Below, one piece after another: positions 9,121 to 17,176 of a stretch of DNA of 64,000 nucleotides. The stretch comes from an uncultured Alistipes sp. (GTDB taxonomy: Bacteria > Bacteroidota > Bacteroidia > Bacteroidales > Rikenellaceae), in contig CALUKH010000002.1 in the NCBI GenBank assembly GCA_944321185.1, positions 1-64,000 of the forward strand, in the 5' to 3' direction. The translations under genes and the position numbers were made by a program. The notes beneath the pieces were generated by a model, which worked only from the letters and a program-made list of their open reading frames with translations, did not search any database and had not been told where the DNA came from. Every line of letters starts with the position of its first letter. Position 1 is the first letter of the stretch.

Positions 9121-10320
9121 CTACAGCCGGTCGAGGCACTCACGGATCAGCGCCGCACTGTCGCGCACCTCCTCCTCGGAGATGGTCAGCGGCGGCGAAA
9201 TGCGGAACGCCGTGTCGCAGAAGAGGAACCAGTCGCTCAGGATTCCCACCTCCTTGAAGATCTCCATGATCCGGTAGAGCCGCTCCGACGAACCCAGCTC
9301 GACGGCCAGCAGCAGGCCGCTGCGGCGGATCTCCCGCACCGCCGGATGGTCGCGCAGCAACTCCTCGTACAGGGCGCCCTTGGCCTCGACCGTCTCGACA
9401 ACATGGTTCTCCAGCAGGTAGTCGAGCGCCGCCAGACCCGCCGCGCAGCAGACCGGATGGCCGCCGAAGGTCGTGATGTGCCCCAGCACGGGGTCGCTCT
9501 GCAGCGTATCCATCACCTCGTGGCGCGAAATGAAGGCCCCGAGGGGCATTCCCCCGCCGAAGGCCTTGGCCAGGCAGACGATGTCGGGCACCACGCCGTA
9601 CTTCTGCATGGCAAACAGTTCGCCCGTACGCCCCAGACCGGTCTGGATCTCATCGAAAATCAGCAGCGCCCCCACCTCGTCGCAACGCCGTCGCAACGCC
9701 TCGAGGTAACCCGGTTTCGGAGGCCGAACGCCCGCCTCGCCCTGTACCGGTTCGGTCAGCACGCAGGCCGTGCGCCGCGTGATGCGCTCCAGCTGCGCGA
9801 AGTCGTTGAACTCGATCGCCTGCACGTCGGGCAGCAGCGGCCGGAAGGCCGCCTTCCACTCCTCGCCCTCCGGTGCCCCCATCATGCTCATCGCACCGTG
9901 GGTCGAACCGTGGTAGGCCCGCCGCATGGAGATCATCTCCGTACGGCCGGTGAAGCGTTTGGCCAGCTTCAGCGCCCCTTCGACCGCCTCGGCCCCCGAA
10001 TTGACGAAATAGACGCTCTCCAACGGATCGGGCAGCAGCGAGGCGATCTTCGTCGCATAGCCCACCTGCGGCGTCTCGACCAGCTCGCCGTAGACCATCA
10101 CGTGCATGTAGCGCGCCGCCTGCTCCTGCACGGCCCGCACGACGGCCGGATTGGCATGTCCGACGTTGCTCACCGAAACACCCGCCACCAGGTCGTAATA
10201 GCGTTTCCCCTCGGGCGTATAGAAGAACGTGCCCTCGCCCCGGGCCACCTCCACCAGCATGGGCGACGGCGACGTCTGGGCCACATGGGCCAGGAATTGC
10301 TTCCGCAGAATCGTATTCAT
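9121..10320 (-). CDS. Class III pyridoxal-phosphate aminotransferase
   Basis: A 399-residue class III (fold type I) aminotransferase, related to acetylornithine, ornithine and 4-aminobutyrate aminotransferases. Seen: the phosphate-binding NSGAEAVEGALKLAKR, Asp223 in FDEIQTGLGRTG (pyridine N contact) and Lys252 in LAKAFGGGMPLGA (Schiff base). The substrate cannot be decided from sequence; no arginine-synthesis gene is near. It is the last gene of a minus-strand run cvpA-rsgA-trmH-aminotransferase, 27 bp after trmH, so probably cotranscribed without a functional link. Confidence 0.9.
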   Translation of the reverse strand: MNTILRKQFLAHVAQTSPSPMLVEVARGEGTFFYTPEGKRYYDLVAGVSVSNVGHANPAVVRAVQEQAARYMHVMVYGELVETPQVGYATKIASLLPDPLESVYFVNSGAEAVEGALKLAKRFTGRTEMISMRRAYHGSTHGAMSMMGAPEGEEWKAAFRPLLPDVQAIEFNDFAQLERITRRTACVLTEPVQGEAGVRPPKPGYLEALRRRCDEVGALLIFDEIQTGLGRTGELFAMQKYGVVPDIVCLAKAFGGGMPLGAFISRHEVMDTLQSDPVLGHITTFGGHPVCCAAGLAALDYLLENHVVETVEAKGALYEELLRDHPAVREIRRSGLLLAVELGSSERLYRIMEIFKEVGILSDWFLFCDTAFRISPPLTISEEEVRDSAALIRECLDRL

Positions 10321-10347
10321 GATTTTTATATCTGGTTGTTCGAAAAT

Positions 10348-11073
10348 TCACTCCGCGGAGCCGAGGCGGCGTTGCAGGATCGCATCGGCATCCTTCACAC
10401 TGCGCCGCATCCAGCGCTCCATCAAGGCGGCCTGCTCGCCGATCGGCAGCTGCCATCCGTCGACCGTCTGCCGCACGCGCGTCGAGAGTTCGTAGATCAG
10501 GATCGCCGCCGAGGCCGAGACGTTCAGGCTCTCGACCAGCCCGCACATCGGGATGCGCAGGAACTCGTCGGCCGCCGCAATCGCCTCGTCCGAGATGCCG
10601 GCATGCTCCGTGCCGAAGATCAGCGCAAAGGGCCCCTTCGCAACGTCGAACGTCTCGGGCGTCACATCCTCGCGGTGGGGCGTCGTGGCCACGATCCGGT
10701 AGCCGGCCGCACGCAGCGCCGAGATGGCCTCCGGCGTCGAGGCATGGCGCTCGACATCGACCCAGCGTTCCGACCCCCGCGCAATGACGGGATTGGGCTG
10801 GAAACGGCACATCGTCTCAACGGTGTGCATCTGCTGCACCCCGAAGGCATCGCAATGGCGGATCAGCGCCGCGGCATTCTGTCCGTGGTACATGTTCTCG
10901 GCCAGGACCGTCATGTAGCGCGTGCGCATGGCCACACTGCCCCGCAGCACGCCGTAGCGTTCCGCCGTCATGAACTCCGCCAGGCAGGCGATCCGTTCGG
11001 CCGCAGGTCCCGCCTCGGGCCCGAACAGCGCATCGCTGCGCGGTGTCGTATCGTTACTTGCGGTACTTCTCAT
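10348..11073 (-). CDS. SpoU/TrmH-family RNA 2'-O-methyltransferase
   Basis: SPOUT-fold SAM-dependent methyltransferase, 241 residues. Motif 1 is HGQNAAALIRHCDAFG, motif 2 LIFGTEHAGIS, and motif 3 IPMCGLVESLNVSASAAI, the knot that binds SAM. The overall pattern is closest to TrmH, which makes Gm18 in tRNA, with an N-terminal extension and a C-terminal helix. The N-terminal auxiliary RNA-binding domain of RlmB is absent. Its start overlaps the end of rsgA by 20 bp, so translation is probably coupled. Confidence 0.88.
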   Translation of the reverse strand: MRSTASNDTTPRSDALFGPEAGPAAERIACLAEFMTAERYGVLRGSVAMRTRYMTVLAENMYHGQNAAALIRHCDAFGVQQMHTVETMCRFQPNPVIARGSERWVDVERHASTPEAISALRAAGYRIVATTPHREDVTPETFDVAKGPFALIFGTEHAGISDEAIAAADEFLRIPMCGLVESLNVSASAAILIYELSTRVRQTVDGWQLPIGEQAALMERWMRRSVKDADAILQRRLGSAE

Positions 11074-11995
11074 CTTCGTCGAGGATTTTCAGATAACTTT
11101 CGTAGCGCTGCCAGGCGATCTCGCCCCTCTTGACCGCCTCCGTCACCGCACAGCCCGGTTCGTGGGTGTGCGTGCAGTTGTAGAAGCGGCAGCCAGGAGC
11201 CACGCGCATCATCTCCGGGAAATAGTGCCACAGCTCGGCATCGTCGATGTCGATCAGTCCGAAGCCCTTGATCCCCGGCGTATCGATCACCGCACCGCCC
11301 CCCTGCAGCGGATACATCGTCGAGAAGGTCGTCGTATGACGTCCCTTGTGGTGGCTCTCGGAGATCTCGCCCGTACGGATATCGAGCGAGGGGTCGATCG
11401 TGCGGATGAGGGTCGACTTCCCGACCCCCGAATTCCCCGACACGAGGGTCGTCTGACCGCTCAGCAGCCGCCGAACCTCCTCCACGCCCCGTCCCTCGGC
11501 GGCCGAAACCTCGAGCACCTCGTAGTCCGCCCCCTCGTACACGGCGCGGAATGCCGCCACGGCCTCCGCATCCTGCAGGTCGATCTTCGACAGCAGGATC
11601 GTCACCGGGACCTTGTAGGCCTCGCACGTCACCAGAAAACGGTCGACGAACTCCGGCGGTGTCTCGGGCGAGCGCAGCGTCACCATCAACAGCGCCCGGT
11701 CGATGTTCGAGGCGATGATGTGCGACTCCTTCGAGAGGTTCGAGGCGCGGCGGATCACATAGTTGCGGCGCGGGCGGATCTCCACGATCACCCCCTCGTC
11801 GGCCGCACCTTCGCCGCCCGACGCCTCCCGTTCGCACTCCACGACGTCGCCCACGACCACCGGATTGGTCGAACGCACCCCCTTCAGGCGCAGGCGCCCG
11901 CGGATGCGGCAGCGCATCGTCGCGCCCTGCTCCGTCACAACGTCATACCAACTGCCCGTCGCCCGTACGACGGTGGCCGTGAATCGTTCAGACAT
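11054..11995 (-). CDS. rsgA: Ribosome small-subunit biogenesis GTPase RsgA
   Basis: Circularly permuted GTPase that acts in late 30S maturation. The 313-residue protein has an N-terminal OB fold, then G4 (LLSKIDLQ), G1 (GNSGVGKST) and G3 (DTPGIKGF) in the permuted order, and a C-terminal zinc-binding region (GCRFYNCTHTHEPGCAV with Cys/His ligands). It overlaps cvpA by 8 bp upstream and trmH by 20 bp downstream, making a tightly packed operon. Confidence 0.96.
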   Translation of the reverse strand: MSERFTATVVRATGSWYDVVTEQGATMRCRIRGRLRLKGVRSTNPVVVGDVVECEREASGGEGAADEGVIVEIRPRRNYVIRRASNLSKESHIIASNIDRALLMVTLRSPETPPEFVDRFLVTCEAYKVPVTILLSKIDLQDAEAVAAFRAVYEGADYEVLEVSAAEGRGVEEVRRLLSGQTTLVSGNSGVGKSTLIRTIDPSLDIRTGEISESHHKGRHTTTFSTMYPLQGGGAVIDTPGIKGFGLIDIDDAELWHYFPEMMRVAPGCRFYNCTHTHEPGCAVTEAVKRGEIAWQRYESYLKILDEDEKYRK

Positions 11996-12503
11996 GCTCT
12001 TCGCTGGTTTCGTCCGTCAGCGGAACCCGGTCGCCCACCCACTCCAGGAACGGGAAAAGCAACTCGGAAATCCGCAGTATCGGTTTGTAACTCCGTGAAT
12101 GTTCGATCGTCTGGGGCTTCACCAGCGCGCTGTCGGCATTCAGCCGGTCGAAGGCCGAGAAGAGCAGGCTCAGCACCAGCAGGTACTTCACCACCGAGAC
12201 AACGATGCCCAGAAAGATGTCGGCCACCCCGAGCCCCGCAAAATGGAAGACCCGGCGCACCACACGCGCGGCGATGGCAACCACCAGCGCCACGGCCACC
12301 AGCACCGTGATGAACCCCCCGGCCGCAGCCACCTGCTCCTCGAGCCCCAGCCACCGGCCCACCTCCCCGCCGAAACGCGAGGCCAGCCAGATGCCCAGAG
12401 CAATACCCGCCAGCGAACAGATCTGCACGATGAATCCCTGGCGCCATCCGTTCCAGAGAGCCAGCACCAGAACCAGGCAGACGATCAGATCGATCACGTT
12501 CAT
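11988..12503 (-). CDS. CvpA-family membrane protein
   Basis: A 171-residue inner-membrane protein with about four transmembrane helices, starting MNVIDLIVCLVLVLALWNGWRQGF, the characteristic CvpA N-terminus (Asp near the start, then GxRxGF). CvpA is linked to colicin V export and envelope stress in enterobacteria; its role here is unknown. I chose the ATG at 12503; an in-frame TTG at 12518 is possible. First gene of the rsgA operon; a -7-like TATCTTTC lies about 25 nt upstream on the minus strand. Confidence 0.88.
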   Translation of the reverse strand: MNVIDLIVCLVLVLALWNGWRQGFIVQICSLAGIALGIWLASRFGGEVGRWLGLEEQVAAAGGFITVLVAVALVVAIAARVVRRVFHFAGLGVADIFLGIVVSVVKYLLVLSLLFSAFDRLNADSALVKPQTIEHSRSYKPILRISELLFPFLEWVGDRVPLTDETSEEHV

Positions 12504-12612
12504 GTTTTGTCCATTCAATTTAAGCCCCGAAAGATACGAAAATTACGCGAACCGGCAAAAAGCCGCGGCGACGCCTCCTCCGCAGACCGTCGGACGGACG
12601 GCCCGGACGCCC

Positions 12613-12825
12613 TCAACGGATCACGTCCCGGAGCCTGACCCCCAGCGCATTGCAGATGACGCACAGGGTCTTCAGCGTCAGATTCGTCCGCCCGGCCTCG
12701 ATGCGGCTCAGATTCGACCGCTCCATGTCGCATCGGTAGGCCAGCTCCTGCACGGTCAGATGCCTCTCGCGACGCAACTCCCGGATGCGCCCGCAGACCT
12801 GTCTGATCTCCTCCTCGTAGTCCAT
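12613..12825 (-). CDS. Small XRE-family helix-turn-helix regulator
   Basis: A 70-residue protein that is almost only a Cro/C1-type HTH: VQELAYRCDMERSNLSRIEAGRTNLTLKTLCVICNALGV. It binds DNA as a dimer in this family and has no sensor domain. It is transcribed divergently from the GH2 gene, with about 110 bp between them, so autoregulation or control of that gene is a reasonable but unproven inference. Confidence 0.9.
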   Translation of the reverse strand: MDYEEEIRQVCGRIRELRRERHLTVQELAYRCDMERSNLSRIEAGRTNLTLKTLCVICNALGVRLRDVIR

Positions 12826-12904
12826 ACTTCCGGAATTTGGTTTCTCCGATCAAAAATAATACATCCACTCGAAAATTGGAAACATGTGGTATTCCGAAAT
12901 TCAC

Positions 12905-12912
12905 TATCTTTG
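12905..12912 (+). promoter_or_regulatory. -7 element of the GH2 gene
   Basis: TATCTTTG 22 nt before the start codon; no matching -33 box at the usual distance. Confidence 0.6.
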
Positions 12913-12934
12913 CACAAATCGATGTGAACACGAC

Positions 12935-14971
12935 ATGAAACGATCCATCACCCTACTCCTGTTACTGCTCGCCGGGGTCGTCTCGTCGGCCCGGGCGCGC
13001 GAAGTCTTCCCCATCAACGAGGGTTGGAGATTCTTCTTCAAGTCGGAGCGTACCTCCGACAACGCCCGTCACGTCACGCTCCCCCACAGCTGGAACACCG
13101 ATCCCCTGGCGCAGGGATACTGGCTCGAAACCACGGGCAACTACCAGAACGGCATGTACATCCCCGCCGAATGGGCTTCGAAACGCCTCTTCGTGAAGTT
13201 CTACGGCGTTCAGAGCGTCGCCGACGTCTTCGTCAACGGAAGCCTCGTCGGGACCCACCGCGGCGGCGGAACCGCCTTCGTCTTCGAAATCACCGACAAG
13301 ATCCGTTTCGGAACCGACAACAGCCTGCTCGTGATGGTCAACAACAGCTGGCGTGACGACGTGCTCCCCACCTCCACCGACATGAATCTCTACGGCGGAA
13401 TCTACCGCGAAGCCGAACTCATCGTCACCGAATCCACCGCCATCTCGCCCCTCTATCTCGGGTCGGAGGGCGTACTGGTCCATCCGCGCAACGTCTCCTT
13501 CGAACGTGTCGACGGTGAAATCGAGGTCCATCTCACCTCGAAGACCGAAAGCTCCTGCTCGCTCGATATCTCCATCACGGCGCCCGACGGCCGGCAGGTC
13601 TTCGAGAAACGCCAGAAAACCAAAATCGAAGACAAACCGCTGATGATCCCCTTCTCGGTCGAAGCGCCCGAGCTGTGGAGCCCCGACTACCCGGCCCTCT
13701 ACACCGTGACGGCCGCCATCGGTGAAGACAGCATCACGGACCGCGTCGTCGTGCGGACCGGATTCCGGTCGATCGCCGCCAGCCCCGAAAAAGGGCTGGA
13801 GATCAACGGCCTGCGCACCCCGCTGCACGGTGTGGTGCTGCATCACGACAACGCCCTTTCGGGCGGAACGCTCGGTCCGAAAGACTACGACGACGATCTG
13901 CGGGAGATCCACGACATCGGCGCCAATGCCCTCCGTTCGGCCGTCATGCCCCACGCGCAGTACCTCTACGACCGCTGCGACGAACAGGGACTGCTCGTCT
14001 GGATCGACTCGCCGCTGCACCGCTCCTCGTTCCTGAGCGACATGGCCTACTTCGCCACGCCGGCCTTCGAGCAGAACGGCCTGCAGCAGCTGCAGGAGAT
14101 CATCGCCCAGAACATCAACCATCCGTCGGTCATCATGTGGGGAATCTTCTCCCAGTTGTGGATGCGCGGCGACGACGTGACGCCCTATCTGCGCCGGCTG
14201 AACGACACGGCCCACACGATGGATGCCTCGCGCCCGACGGTCGCCTGCAGCGATCAGGACGGCGCCGTGAATTTCGTCACCGATCTGATCGTCTGGAAAC
14301 AGGACGTGGGTTGGCAGCGCGGCTCGACCGACGACGTGACCGTCTGGCGCGACCAGTTGCAGAAGAACTGGTCCTACCTACGTTCGGGCGTACAATACGG
14401 CGAGCCGGGATTTCTCGGCCACAAGAGCTACACGGCCCAGGACGAACCCCGCTCGAACTGGCTGCCCGAGGATCGGCAGACCCGTTTCCACGAGGAGTAT
14501 GCCCGCAACCTGCAGAACGATTCGCTCTTCTGGGGCGTGTGGATCGAAAATCTGTTCGATTACGGCTCGGCCCGCCGTCCCTACGGCGTCAACGGATCGG
14601 GTCTGATCACCCTCAACCGCCGCGAGAAAAAGGATGCCTTCTACCTCTACCGGGCGATGTGGAACCGCAACGACCCGACGTTGCACATCGTCGACAAGCG
14701 GCAGCGTATGCGCGACGGTGACAAGCAGCTTTTCCGCGTCTATTCGTCGGCGGGTCTGCCCGTGCTGACGGTCGGCGCCGACACGCTCGTCATGAGCGAA
14801 TACGCGCCGTGTCAGTACCGTACGGACTCCGTTGCGCTGAAGGGAGTCGTCGAGGTGAAGGCCGCAGCCGGCGATCTGCGCGACAGCGTCACGATCCGAA
14901 TCGGCAACGTTCTAAAACCGAAACGCACGCCGGGCCTTCGGCGAACAGCAGGTCGGCAAACGACAAATTAG
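12935..14971 (+). CDS. GH2-family glycosidase-like protein lacking both catalytic glutamates
   Basis: A 678-residue exported protein: signal peptide (residues 1-20, cleavage near ARA), jelly-roll sugar-binding domain (GNYQNGMYIP, FYGVQSVADVFVNG), Ig-like domain, then the GH2 TIM barrel (LRSAVMPHAQYLYDRCDEQGL). Where active GH2 enzymes have the acid/base Asn-Glu after the HPSVxMW strand, this protein has NHPSVIMWGIFSQ, with Gln407. Where the nucleophile Glu stands in S-E-Y-G, it has VQYGEPG, with Gln487. The 80-residue spacing fits the usual pair. Normal hydrolysis is therefore unlikely. The start at 12935 follows the promoter; an upstream ATG at 12884 precedes it. The 3' end overlaps the convergent WbqC-like gene by 83 bp. 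Confidence 0.85.
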   Translation: MKRSITLLLLLLAGVVSSARAREVFPINEGWRFFFKSERTSDNARHVTLPHSWNTDPLAQGYWLETTGNYQNGMYIPAEWASKRLFVKFYGVQSVADVFVNGSLVGTHRGGGTAFVFEITDKIRFGTDNSLLVMVNNSWRDDVLPTSTDMNLYGGIYREAELIVTESTAISPLYLGSEGVLVHPRNVSFERVDGEIEVHLTSKTESSCSLDISITAPDGRQVFEKRQKTKIEDKPLMIPFSVEAPELWSPDYPALYTVTAAIGEDSITDRVVVRTGFRSIAASPEKGLEINGLRTPLHGVVLHHDNALSGGTLGPKDYDDDLREIHDIGANALRSAVMPHAQYLYDRCDEQGLLVWIDSPLHRSSFLSDMAYFATPAFEQNGLQQLQEIIAQNINHPSVIMWGIFSQLWMRGDDVTPYLRRLNDTAHTMDASRPTVACSDQDGAVNFVTDLIVWKQDVGWQRGSTDDVTVWRDQLQKNWSYLRSGVQYGEPGFLGHKSYTAQDEPRSNWLPEDRQTRFHEEYARNLQNDSLFWGVWIENLFDYGSARRPYGVNGSGLITLNRREKKDAFYLYRAMWNRNDPTLHIVDKRQRMRDGDKQLFRVYSSAGLPVLTVGADTLVMSEYAPCQYRTDSVALKGVVEVKAAAGDLRDSVTIRIGNVLKPKRTPGLRRTAGRQTTN

Positions 14972-15494
14972 CCGCAAAGGGCATCCGATCGGAAAAGACC
15001 TGGAAATAGGGCTCGGCCACGAAAGCCGGGCCCTCACTGTTTCGGGGCCGCAGGTCGAGATCACCCGCTTGCGCCTCGACATAGGCCTCGGAAAGGGTCG
15101 GAAAGGGGATTTTCGCCAGCCGGCAGAGCGTCTCGAGCAGCCGAAGATCATAATCGGCCAGAAATTCGTACTCGCGCGTATAGAAGGGTTCGAAATGCGC
15201 GGCATAGTGATCGAAATAGGGTGACGAACGATAGGAGGCCACCAGCGCCCCCCAATGCTGATGCTGCCAGCGTTTCGAGTAGTCGAGCCGCACGTCGCGC
15301 ATGGGTTGACGCGGACGGTTGGCGTGACAGACGTGGGCCGTCAGCTCCATCACGCCGTCGGTGGCCAGGATGCGCGTACGGTTGCGTTCGGAGCGTTTGA
15401 CGAAGTGTTCGCCGAGGTCCACGACGCAGTCGCCGCGGAGCAGGTGTGCGAAATACGACACCGACGGCAGGTAGGCAAGTGGCAGAATGGTCAT
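14889..15494 (-). CDS. WbqC-like family protein
   Basis: A 201-residue protein matching the WbqC-like family: LPSVSYFAHLLRGD at the start, then NRTRILATDGVMELTAHV, RDVRLDYSKRWQHQHWGALVASYRSSPYFDHY. Family members occur in O-antigen and other polysaccharide clusters and are often called putative transferases; the reaction is not established. It lies 38 bp downstream of ispG on the same strand and may be cotranscribed with it. Its 3' end runs 83 bp into the oppositely oriented GH2 gene. Confidence 0.88.
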   Translation of the reverse strand: MTILPLAYLPSVSYFAHLLRGDCVVDLGEHFVKRSERNRTRILATDGVMELTAHVCHANRPRQPMRDVRLDYSKRWQHQHWGALVASYRSSPYFDHYAAHFEPFYTREYEFLADYDLRLLETLCRLAKIPFPTLSEAYVEAQAGDLDLRPRNSEGPAFVAEPYFQVFSDRMPFAANLSFADLLFAEGPACVSVLERCRFGS

Positions 15495-15532
15495 AGGCTG
15501 CGGATCTTCGGAATCGGAACGGCGGCGGATGA

Positions 15533-17038
15533 TCACTTCCCGGACTTCCCGGCAGGAGCGTCGGTCCAGTCGCCGTTCTCGCGGATCAGCTCGATCAAGC
15601 GGTCGAGCGCCTCCTCCTGCGGGATGTTGCGCACGATCACCTCGCGGCCCTTGTAGAGGGTGATGCGTCCCGGGCCGGCCCCCACGTATCCGTAATCGGC
15701 ATCGGCCATCTCGCCCGGGCCGTTGACGATGCAGCCCATGACGCCAATGCGGAGATTCTTCAGATGTGACGTACGCGCCTTGATGTCGGCCAGCGTCTTC
15801 TCGATGTCGTAGAGCGTCCGCCCGCACGAGGGGCAGGCGATGTACTCCGTATGGGAGAAGCGCACGCGCGCCGCCTGGAGGATCATCAGCTCCACGTCGC
15901 GGATCTGCGCCTCGTCGAAGCCCGGAGCATCGATCCAGATGCCGTCGGCCAGTCCGTCGAGCAGCAGCGGTCCCAGGTCGGCCGCCGCCTTCACGGCCAC
16001 GGCCTCCAGCGTCGGCTCCTCGTAGCGGCGCCGGACGACCACCGGTTCGTCGGCCACGTCGAGGTTCAGGATCGCTGCACGCAGTTCGGCCGTCGGGTTG
16101 CCCGAGCGGGCCTCCAGGATGCGGAATCCGTCGAGCGGCTCGCTGTGGACCACGGGCACGGTGACGTGCGAACGGCGGCGGTAGGCCGTCGGCGAGTAGC
16201 GTTCGGGGTGGAGCACCTCGAACTCGCCGGGACGCGAGGCGAAGTGTTCGACCAGCATCCGGGCCACGGGAATCTCGTTCTCGGGCGCCTCGGTCAGCGA
16301 AACACGGATCGTGTCGCCGATACCGTCGGCCAGCAGCGCACCGATCCCCACGGCACTCTTCACACGGCCTTCGAGACCGTTTCCGGCCTCGGTGACCCCG
16401 AGGTGGATCGGATAGTGCATCCCCTCGGCATCCATCGCCTCGACCAGCAGCCGGTAGGCGGCCACCATCACCCGCGTATTGCTCGACTTCATCGAGACGA
16501 CCACCTGGTCGAAATCCCGCTCGCGGCAGATGCGCAGGAACTCCATCGCCGAAACGACCATCCCCTGAGGGGTATCGCCCCAACGGTCGAAGACCCGTTT
16601 GGCCAGCGAGCCGTGGTTGACGCCGATGCGCAGCGCCACACCCCGACGCCGGCACTGCTCGATCAGCGCCTCGAATTCGCCGTGTTCGTTGCGGTAGTTG
16701 CCGGGGTTGATGCGCACCTTGTCGACGTACTGCGCCGCGATGGCGGCCACCTCGGGCACGAAGTGGATGTCGGCCACCGTGGCCGTGTCGTAACCGTCGG
16801 CACGCAGCTGCCGGACGATGTTGGCCAGATTCTCGCCCTCGCGCCGTCCCTGGGCCGTCAGACGCACGATCTTGCCTCCGGCCCGGTCGATGCGCTCGAT
16901 CTGGGCGACGCTGGCCGCCGTGTCGTTCGTATCCGTATTGGTCATCGACTGCACGGCCACCGGATAACGGCCGCCGATGGTCACCCGTCCGATCCGCACC
17001 TCGCACGTCGGACGCCGTCTGAATTTCGTCAGATCCAT
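15533..17038 (-). CDS. ispG: 4-hydroxy-3-methylbut-2-enyl-diphosphate synthase (IspG)
   Basis: Penultimate enzyme of the MEP isoprenoid pathway, a [4Fe-4S] enzyme in the cytoplasm. The 501-residue form has the N-terminal TIM barrel (VAVQSMTNTDTNDTAA), a middle insert, and the C-terminal cluster domain with Cys ligands in IACPSCGRT and GVMGCIVNGPGEM. It is longer than the E. coli type (~370) and belongs to the plant/Bacteroidetes three-domain type, though with a shorter insert than the usual ~600 residues. The start at 17038 (MDLTKF) is chosen because the -7 element lies upstream at 17143-17151. Supplies precursors for prenyl synthase at 22,721. Confidence 0.95.
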   Translation of the reverse strand: MDLTKFRRRPTCEVRIGRVTIGGRYPVAVQSMTNTDTNDTAASVAQIERIDRAGGKIVRLTAQGRREGENLANIVRQLRADGYDTATVADIHFVPEVAAIAAQYVDKVRINPGNYRNEHGEFEALIEQCRRRGVALRIGVNHGSLAKRVFDRWGDTPQGMVVSAMEFLRICRERDFDQVVVSMKSSNTRVMVAAYRLLVEAMDAEGMHYPIHLGVTEAGNGLEGRVKSAVGIGALLADGIGDTIRVSLTEAPENEIPVARMLVEHFASRPGEFEVLHPERYSPTAYRRRSHVTVPVVHSEPLDGFRILEARSGNPTAELRAAILNLDVADEPVVVRRRYEEPTLEAVAVKAAADLGPLLLDGLADGIWIDAPGFDEAQIRDVELMILQAARVRFSHTEYIACPSCGRTLYDIEKTLADIKARTSHLKNLRIGVMGCIVNGPGEMADADYGYVGAGPGRITLYKGREVIVRNIPQEEALDRLIELIRENGDWTDAPAGKSGK

Positions 17039-17142
17039 TTCTACGCGGTTTTCAACAGGATTACGGACCGCAAAACAGCCACAAAACAGCCGCAAAACAG
17101 GCTTCGGCACCCTTATTTGCCCGGCCGCACGCGATCCGAAGA

Positions 17143-17171
17143 CAAAGATAGTACAAATTTTTCTATCTTTG
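17143..17171. promoter_or_regulatory. Back-to-back promoters of ispG and recG forming a palindrome
   Basis: CAAAGATAG (17143-17151) and CTATCTTTG (17163-17171) are perfect inverted copies 11 bp apart. Each contains a TATCTTTG -7 element, one per strand. Confidence 0.75.
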
Positions 17172-17176
17172 TCTCC

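Noticed and set aside
15851-17176. Upstream extension of recG by about 440 codons
   Set aside because: This part is antisense to ispG and lies before the recG promoter; the conserved RecG start is at the GTG.
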